NCBI GenBank assembly: GCA_020439605.1
Contig: JAGQSI010000033.1
Coordinates: forward strand, 1 to 11,652
DNA from: Acidimicrobiales bacterium
Lineage (GTDB): Bacteria > Actinomycetota > Acidimicrobiia > Acidimicrobiales > Iamiaceae
Direction of reading: 5' to 3'
Length of the DNA stretch: 11,652 nt
Under the pieces are notes generated by a model, which was given only the letters and a program-made list of their open reading frames with translations, made no database searches and was not told the DNA's origin. Of the stretch, positions 6,951 through 11,652 are shown piece after piece. Positions within the stretch are counted from its first letter, which is position 1; each line of letters begins with the position of its first letter. Position numbers and translations under genes: made by a program.

Positions 6951-7765
6951 GTAGTACCGGTAGCTCATCGTCGGAGCGAACCGCTGTTTTCGTTCATCCC
7001 CACCCCGATGACGAGGCGATCTTCTCGGGTGGCGCAATGAGACGCGCCGCCAACGCCGGGTGGCGTGTTGTGTTGGTGTTGGCCACCAGCGGCGAAGAAG
7101 GCGAAATGCCTGACTGGGTGATGGTTGACGCTGCCGACCACCGTCGGATGGAAACCGCCGAGGCCGCCGATCACCTAGGTGTGTCAGAACTCCACTACCT
7201 CGGCTACCGCGACTCCGGTATGGCTGGCAGCGCTACCAACTCGGCTGGGCGGGCACTGGCAACCTCGGTGGCTGACGCTGCGTCAGATCTGGCGGAACTA
7301 CTGGACCGGGTCCGTGCAGACGCTGTTATCGGCCAAGATCCCAATGGCACCTACGGTCACCCGGACCATGTGGCAGTTCATCAGGTCGTACGCTCCGCCG
7401 CCCATGAGGTCGGAGTTGGCGAACTGCTCGAGGTCACGCTCGACCGGAGTTGGCTGCGTAACCTGCGCCATGACCGTATCGAGCGTGGCTGGTTATCCCC
7501 CGATGCATGGGCGCTCGCGAGTATCGAACAGCTCGGCACCGAGCTGTTCGAGTCGATGGTGCACCTCGACGTGACTCCGGAGCTGGCCTTCAAGCAGGCG
7601 GCCATGGCCGCTCACGCCAGCCAAGTTCCTGATGCGCAGGACTTCATGGGTATCCCACCGGGCACGTTCCATCTAGTTGTGCGAAACGAGTGGTATCTGC
7701 GATCCCAACCCAGCCAGGACCCGGGACTGCTCGAACAGACCCTGCTGGGAACCAACCCTCGCTAG
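6947..7765 (+). CDS. PIG-L/LmbE family deacetylase
   Basis: This is a zinc-dependent N-acetylglucosaminyl deacetylase-like enzyme (272 aa). The family includes MshB and Mca of mycothiol metabolism, antibiotic deacetylases and other amide hydrolases. The first motif, PHPDDE (residues 18-23), supplies zinc ligands H19 and D22 and the general base D21. The second motif, GHPDH (137-141), supplies H141 as the third ligand with H138 nearby. GYRDSGM (86-92) is also typical of MshB/Mca-like members. Because the organism looks actinobacterial, a mycothiol-related role (MshB, or Mca-type conjugate amidase) is plausible but unproven. There is no signal peptide, so it is cytoplasmic. The GTG start shares GTGA with the stop of the HAD gene. 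The protein reaches the expected length for the family. Confidence 0.9.
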   Translation: MSSTGSSSSERTAVFVHPHPDDEAIFSGGAMRRAANAGWRVVLVLATSGEEGEMPDWVMVDAADHRRMETAEAADHLGVSELHYLGYRDSGMAGSATNSAGRALATSVADAASDLAELLDRVRADAVIGQDPNGTYGHPDHVAVHQVVRSAAHEVGVGELLEVTLDRSWLRNLRHDRIERGWLSPDAWALASIEQLGTELFESMVHLDVTPELAFKQAAMAAHASQVPDAQDFMGIPPGTFHLVVRNEWYLRSQPSQDPGLLEQTLLGTNPR

Positions 7766-7804
7766 CACCGCTGACAGGTTCGTCAGGATCTTCAGCCGTT
7801 CTCT

Positions 7805-7847
7805 TGGCCAGCAGCTAGGCCAGCCGCCTCTCGCTAGGCCGGTTGGC
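7805..7847. terminator. alternative hairpins between convergent genes
   Basis: Two competing stems are possible: TGGCC (7805-7809) with GGCCA (7818-7822), loop 8 nt; or GCCAGCC (7819-7825) with GGTTGGC (7841-7847), which includes a wobble pair and overlaps the esterase stop at 7834-7836. The region lies between the converging PIG-L and esterase genes. No T-run follows, so the terminator role is an inference from position. Confidence 0.35.
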
Positions 7848-8742
7848 TGAGCTTCAGATGCTGGTAGAGAAACAACGTCCAGCCCTTGTCCACCTCGGCC
7901 TGATGGTGGCGATACAGGTCCAGGGCGTGGCCCGATTCATTCGGGTAGTAGTGGGACATGGTGGCAGTGCCAAAAGACTTGGCCTTGTTCACCGTTGCCA
8001 CCGAACACGAGTAGAAGACAGCGCCGTCATGGCCTGAGGCAACCATGGCCAAAGGTGCATCCCTGGCGTCCACCCGATCCAGGTCATATTGGCAACCCGA
8101 CATTGCCAGCACTGCGCCAACCTTGTGCTGAGCAGGGACCGCTCCCCCGTTGGCATTGGCCTGCTGACCCACGTTGACCGCCGAAATAGCTCCGGCCGAA
8201 CTGCCACCAACTGCGATCCTCGATGTGTCTACCCGTAAGCGCGCCGCGTGCTTTCTGACCCAAGCGACCGAGGCGAGAGCATCATTTCGAGCCGCAGTGA
8301 TCGCCCTGAAACACCGGGCCCGCTCGGTTGCTTCCTCGCTCGGATTGGAGATGGAGCCGTATTGAACCTCCATGCAGCGATTTCCCGGGTCCAAGCGATA
8401 CGAGATCGACAACGTCACATATCCCCTTCGTGCCCACTGAGCCGCCACACTGCCCATCGATGAACGGTCACCATCTTTGAATCCGCCGCCGTGTATCCAC
8501 ACGATGACGGGCCGTTTCGCCAGCTTGTCCCCGCTCGGCTGATAGATGTCCGTGTAGAGATCAAGCGGGCTGCCCGAGTTGAGATCCGTTGTGGTCTGGA
8601 ACCGTTCCGTGGACTTGGTAGTGGCGGAAAAGACCAGGTCCACATAACGCATCGGCTTGGTCTCACAAGCGGACAGAACCGAGACGCAAACACCGACCAC
8701 CAACGCAGCCGTCGCTACCCGAAACATATTTCTAGGACGCAC
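7834..8742 (-). CDS. alpha/beta hydrolase, esterase-like lipoprotein
   Basis: This is an exported serine hydrolase of the carboxylesterase / BD-FAE type, probably acting on esters outside the membrane. Numbering runs from the GTG at 8742 (302 aa). The signal peptide ends in a clean lipobox LSAC with C26 as the lipidated cysteine. The oxyanion motif HGGG is at 84-87. The nucleophile elbow GSSAG places S182 as the catalytic serine, with D239 (SGHDG) and H272 (ESGHA) completing the triad. Four further cysteines (C123, C144, C217, C246) could form disulfides, consistent with export. GTG 8742 is chosen because AAGAGG (8749-8754 on the plus strand) lies 6 nt upstream and it gives an ideal signal peptide. 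An ATG at 8766 in the same frame would add 8 residues without a good ribosome-binding site. It overlaps the MazF-like gene by 11 nt, so the two are likely one transcript. Confidence 0.87.
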   Translation of the reverse strand: MRPRNMFRVATAALVVGVCVSVLSACETKPMRYVDLVFSATTKSTERFQTTTDLNSGSPLDLYTDIYQPSGDKLAKRPVIVWIHGGGFKDGDRSSMGSVAAQWARRGYVTLSISYRLDPGNRCMEVQYGSISNPSEEATERARCFRAITAARNDALASVAWVRKHAARLRVDTSRIAVGGSSAGAISAVNVGQQANANGGAVPAQHKVGAVLAMSGCQYDLDRVDARDAPLAMVASGHDGAVFYSCSVATVNKAKSFGTATMSHYYPNESGHALDLYRHHQAEVDKGWTLFLYQHLKLSQPA

Positions 8743-9277
8743 CAGATACCTCTTGTTCCCAACCATGGAGTTCAGCTACCCGTTCTAGAACATCGTCAAA
8801 ATGGCGACGGTCTAAAGCGGCACCTTCACGGCGAATGGAATCTGGGTCCACGCGAATCAGCCTCGATGCATCCGCGAAGCTCGGCCGCCTCGCCGAATCC
8901 CAGGCCCCGGACCCAACCGGAACCCACTCGTGGGAGTCACGGCGTTGGTCGTGGGACTTGCTCGATAGCCGCACCACCGCAACCTGTGAGCCCTCACGTC
9001 CCAACACCAACACTGGACGGTCCTTGCCTTGAGAGGGGTCATCCTCGTAGGGCACCCAGGTCCACACGACTTCACCGGGGTCCGCGTCACCGTCGCGTTC
9101 TGGTTCGTAGGAAACCGTGAGGGTTGCGGCGTCCGGGTCCGGTGGTCCACCTAATGGCGATGAGTCGCCCTGGCCTGGTGAGACAGGTGGCTTCGCGGTC
9201 TCAGATACTCGGGGGGAACGGCGCAGTGAGCTGCTCACCTTGTCCCTCAATCGTCCCAATGTCACCTTGGCAACCAC
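8732..9277 (-). CDS. PemK/MazF-like toxin family protein
   Basis: This gene encodes 181 residues. The first 65 or so are low-complexity, rich in Pro, Ser, Gly and Asp and likely disordered. The rest matches the MazF/PemK fold: PGEVVWTWVPYEDD (about 67-80) for the first strands, GKDRPVLVLGR (84-94) holding the family's conserved Arg, then a strand ending VRLSSK (about 102-107), where MazF enzymes carry a Ser/Thr, and a C-terminal helix. MazF proteins are ribosome-independent mRNA interferases, but actinobacteria carry many solitary MazF-like proteins of uncertain activity. No antitoxin gene is visible next to it. GTG 9277 is preferred over GTG 9283 because TAGCGT lies exactly 6 nt upstream. 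It overlaps the downstream esterase by 11 nt. Confidence 0.78.
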   Translation of the reverse strand: MVAKVTLGRLRDKVSSSLRRSPRVSETAKPPVSPGQGDSSPLGGPPDPDAATLTVSYEPERDGDADPGEVVWTWVPYEDDPSQGKDRPVLVLGREGSQVAVVRLSSKSHDQRRDSHEWVPVGSGAWDSARRPSFADASRLIRVDPDSIRREGAALDRRHFDDVLERVAELHGWEQEVSGAS

Positions 9278-9283
9278 GCACAC

Positions 9284-9289
9284 ACGCTA
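9284..9289 (-). promoter_or_regulatory. candidate -10 box (TAGCGT) for leaderless GTG at 9277
   Basis: TAGCGT on the minus strand ends 6 nt before the GTG at 9277 and would be too close to the GTG at 9283. It supports the shorter start and a promoter separate from the ATPase gene. Confidence 0.4.
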
Positions 9290-9294
9290 GGACA

Positions 9295-9320
9295 CAACTG
9301 CGAAGCTCAACTGCGAAGCA
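9295..9320. repeat. 13-bp tandem duplication
   Basis: CAACTGCGAAGCT (9295-9307) is followed directly by CAACTGCGAAGCA (9308-9320), 12 of 13 bases identical. It lies between the ATPase stop and the MazF-like gene promoter. Confidence 0.8.
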
Positions 9321-9327
9321 GTTCGAG
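9306..9327 (-). terminator. compact hairpin after the ATPase gene
   Basis: Arms CTC+AACTGC (9306-9314) and GCAGTT+GAG (9318-9323, 9325-9327) form 9 pairs with one bulged base and a three-base loop (GAA on the plus strand). It begins 11 nt after the ATPase stop at 9338 and precedes the MazF-like promoter, so it could end the ATPase transcript. No T-run follows. Confidence 0.45.
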
Positions 9328-9337
9328 TCTCTGCTCG

Positions 9338-10606
9338 CTACCCTCGGCCAACAGTGCCAGCAGCGCTACCCGTTGACCAGAGCGCAGCAATCGGCAGAGC
9401 AGTGATCCGCTCCGACAAGGAGAACGCGGATGGGCCGGTATGGAGGACCACCCCAGCAAGGAAACGCTCGCCTAGCTCATCACGCATCCACTCCATGTGG
9501 GAATAATCTGTTCGGGTTGGAGATGCAGTCGCCTTGACCTCAATCGCTATTACCCGATTCCCACCTAGCTCGAGAAGGATGTCCACCTCCCGGCGCCCGT
9601 TCTTCTCACGCATGTGGAAGAGACGAGGCCGCGCGGCGCTCGTCGCGATCTCGGGTCGGAGTTGGGCGGCCACGAACGTATCGAGCAGGCGACCAATCAA
9701 ATCTCCATCCTTGAGCACACCATCTGTGTCAATCCTCAACGCCGCACCCATGAGCGACGGGTCAGCGACGTAGCGCTTTGTGGTCTTAACCAAACGAACA
9801 AGACGATTGTTAAACCATGCAGGCACCACGTCGAGAACAAACAGGTCCGACATCAGACGGTCATAGGACTCAGCCGTCCTCCTATCGATGTTGGCTGCCT
9901 CATAGATGGTGTTGTTACTGACTATGCCCGCCGAGTTCAACGCAAGGACCTCGAAGTACCGGGAGAGTCTCGCCGGATCCCGACCAGCTACACCAACAGC
10001 ATCTCTGGTCAGAATCTGTTCGAGGTAACTATCTAGCCAACGTTCACGCCCCCGACCATCGAGTTGGATCGCCGCCTCTGGGTAGCCGCCTCGGAGTGCC
10101 ATCTCTATGTATTCCGGCAGACTCGGAAATGCCCCGGCTTCGGCCAGGGTAAGAGCGTTGCCGGCTGCAATGACATCGATCGGGTTGGGAGCCGATACTG
10201 CTCCCACTAGCTCCCGCTGGGTCAGCGTGTGGATTGGGATTCGCACCAAGCGACCGGTGCCAGGCCAGGTCTGCGCTTCGAGGTCGGCACGGACGCTGCC
10301 AGTGAGCAGAAACCTTCCGGGTCTGCGGTCATCGTCGACAGCTCGCTTTACCGCTGCCAACACCCCTGGAACTGCCTGCCACTCATCCAGCAGGATCGGT
10401 TCATCCATACGGGCCAGGGCTGCATCAGGATCTGCTTCGAATGCCGCTGCCTCAGCAGGGCGGTCTAGGCGCACGATGCTCGCGACGTGACGACGAGCAG
10501 TCGTGGTCTTGCCCGTAGCGCGCGGGCCTACCAACAAGACTGCCGGATGGTCGCGCAGTGCCGCCTCCAATTCTGAATCGACAATCCGCGGTACGTAGGT
10601 AGCCAC
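9338..10606 (-). CDS. AAA ATPase with C-terminal DUF4143 domain
   Basis: This 422-residue protein belongs to the large family of prokaryotic AAA-type ATPases with a C-terminal DUF4143 domain. The N-terminal ATPase has Walker A GPRATGKT (27-34), Walker B ILLDE (71-75) and a sensor-like FLLTGS (99-104). The middle (about 185-300) is helical, of winged-helix character. The C-terminal part has a PD-(D/E)XK-like core, with D342 in REVDILLE and E356/K358 in IAIEVKA, a fold used by many nucleases, though activity in this family is not established to my knowledge. Its cellular role is unknown; members are common, variable accessory genes. The GTG start has TAATCT 6 nt upstream and no Shine-Dalgarno sequence, so it may be leaderless. 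Three 16-bp direct repeats lie just upstream. Confidence 0.9.
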   Translation of the reverse strand: MATYVPRIVDSELEAALRDHPAVLLVGPRATGKTTTARRHVASIVRLDRPAEAAAFEADPDAALARMDEPILLDEWQAVPGVLAAVKRAVDDDRRPGRFLLTGSVRADLEAQTWPGTGRLVRIPIHTLTQRELVGAVSAPNPIDVIAAGNALTLAEAGAFPSLPEYIEMALRGGYPEAAIQLDGRGRERWLDSYLEQILTRDAVGVAGRDPARLSRYFEVLALNSAGIVSNNTIYEAANIDRRTAESYDRLMSDLFVLDVVPAWFNNRLVRLVKTTKRYVADPSLMGAALRIDTDGVLKDGDLIGRLLDTFVAAQLRPEIATSAARPRLFHMREKNGRREVDILLELGGNRVIAIEVKATASPTRTDYSHMEWMRDELGERFLAGVVLHTGPSAFSLSERITALPIAALWSTGSAAGTVGRG

Positions 10607-10612
10607 AAGACC

Positions 10613-10618
10613 AGATTA
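10613..10618 (-). promoter_or_regulatory. candidate -10 box (TAATCT) for leaderless GTG at 10606
   Basis: On the minus strand TAATCT ends 6 nt before the ATPase GTG. TAGACA within repeat unit 1 (10639-10644) resembles a -35 box but is 20 nt away, longer than usual. Confidence 0.45.
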
Positions 10619-10636
10619 CACAGATGGCCAAGGTTG

Positions 10637-10698
10637 AATGTCTATTTGGACCGACCTCCAATGTCTATTTGGACCACGTCTCAATGTCGGTCTGGACC
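10637..10698. repeat. three 16-bp direct repeats at exact 23-bp period
   Basis: Units start at 10637, 10660 and 10683. Units 1 and 2 are identical (AATGTCTATTTGGACC). Unit 3 differs at three positions (AATGTCGGTCTGGACC). The 7-nt spacers are not conserved. The array fills the middle of the divergent region between the ATPase and MazG-like genes. It could be an operator for either gene, or a remnant end of a transposable element such as the IS21 family, whose ends carry several transposase-binding repeats. No transposase gene is present in the window. Confidence 0.9.
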
Positions 10699-10725
10699 GA
10701 GCGACCAGCAAGAGACCTAGTGCCT

Positions 10726-10731
10726 TAGCCT
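10726..10731 (+). promoter_or_regulatory. candidate -10 box (TAGCCT) for leaderless ATG at 10738
   Basis: TAGCCT ends exactly 6 nt before the ATG of the MazG-like gene, with no ribosome-binding site between. It is the same arrangement as at the HAD gene. Confidence 0.45.
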
Positions 10732-10737
10732 TGCTGG

Positions 10738-11055
10738 ATGCACCTCGATGAACTTCAAGATGCCATCGCCCGCACCTACGGCGAACGCGACCGGGCCAGG
10801 GGGACCGCTCCCACAGTGGCCTGGCTTTGCGAGGAACTCGGAGAACTCGCCCAAGCAGTCCGCAAGGGAACCGTGGAACAACAGGTCCACGAACTAGGCG
10901 ATGTGTTGGCATGGGTGGCGTCATTGGCCCATCAACTCGATCTATCGATGAGCGATGCCGTGGCGCGATATGCCGAAGGATGTCCGCGTTGTAGTGCGCT
11001 GCCCTGTGCGTGCCCTGAGGGCCCTTACTCAGGTCGGTCAGGCCGGTCAGACTGA
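10738..11055 (+). CDS. MazG-like nucleotide pyrophosphohydrolase
   Basis: This is a small (105 aa) all-alpha NTP pyrophosphohydrolase of the MazG type. Such enzymes hydrolyse nucleoside triphosphates to monophosphate and pyrophosphate and clear aberrant nucleotides in the cytoplasm. The magnesium-binding pattern is complete: EELGE (residues 32-36) gives the EExxE motif, and ELGD (52-55) gives the ExxD motif. After the helical domain comes CPRCSALPCAC (82-92), a four-cysteine cluster that looks like a small zinc knuckle, followed by a Gly/Ser/Arg tail. The length fits single-domain MazG-like proteins, not the two-domain E. coli MazG. ATG 10738 is supported by the -10 box 6 nt upstream, giving a leaderless message. 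It converges on asd with only 22 nt between stops. Confidence 0.87.
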   Translation: MHLDELQDAIARTYGERDRARGTAPTVAWLCEELGELAQAVRKGTVEQQVHELGDVLAWVASLAHQLDLSMSDAVARYAEGCPRCSALPCACPEGPYSGRSGRSD

Positions 11056-11061
11056 CCCGGC
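11042..11061. terminator. hairpin at the mazG-like/asd convergence
   Basis: GGTCAG-A-CTGACC (11045-11057) is a perfect inverted repeat, extended by GCC (11042-11044) with GGC (11059-11061) across one bulged C. It covers the MazG-like stop codon (11053-11055) and lies between converging genes. There is no T-run. A second GGTCAG copy just upstream (around 11036) could compete for pairing. Confidence 0.4.
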
Positions 11062-11077
11062 TGCGTAAAGCCCAGAA

Positions 11078-11652
<575 letters not shown>

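Noticed and set aside
8491..9120. Plus-strand open frame of 209 codons across the esterase and MazF-like genes.
   Set aside because: It spans two recognisable minus-strand genes, and its translation is rich in Arg, Pro and His, typical of an antisense shadow in GC-rich DNA.
10637..10698. The 23-bp-period array considered as a short CRISPR array.
   Set aside because: Spacers would be only 7 nt, there are three units and no cas genes, so it is not CRISPR.

Overview
The window looks like a chromosomal stretch from a moderately GC-rich actinobacterium, possibly an Acidimicrobiia-type lineage. That placement is inference. It rests on the codon use, the frequent GTG starts, several starts that look leaderless (a TANNNT box 6-7 nt upstream), and a large secreted zinc metalloprotease ending in DUF4214-like repeats. 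No rRNA, tRNA, CRISPR array or intact insertion sequence is visible. No gene-free stretch exceeds about 135 nt.

Layout, left to right. Positions 1-134 hold no convincing gene. Two small unrecognised genes follow, diverging from each other: 135-440 (-) and 575-1060 (+). A perfect 12-bp inverted repeat (1098-1148) separates the second from the convergent 1193-4987 (-) gene, a 1264-residue exported metzincin protease with pre-peptidase C-terminal-like, FN3 and DUF4214-like modules. Diverging from it is a rightward set: azlC-azlD (branched-chain amino acid exporter, overlapping by 11 nt), then a HAD phosphatase overlapping a PIG-L/LmbE deacetylase by 4 nt.

The leftward set (7834-10606) contains an AAA ATPase of the DUF4143 type, a PemK/MazF-like protein and an esterase lipoprotein. 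The last two overlap by 11 nt at the starts chosen here. Between the ATPase and the divergent MazG-like pyrophosphohydrolase (10738-11055, +) lie three imperfect 16-bp direct repeats at an exact 23-bp period. They are either an operator array or the leftover end of a transposable element. The window ends inside aspartate-semialdehyde dehydrogenase (11078 to the edge, -).

Functionally this is mostly ordinary: amino acid export, a phosphatase/deacetylase pair, nucleotide-pool cleaning and lysine/threonine/methionine biosynthesis, plus an accessory-looking block at 8732-10700. The points most worth a second look are the 23-bp repeat array, the cluster of apparent leaderless starts, and the MazF-like gene without a visible antitoxin. 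I did not find a clearly new multi-gene system.
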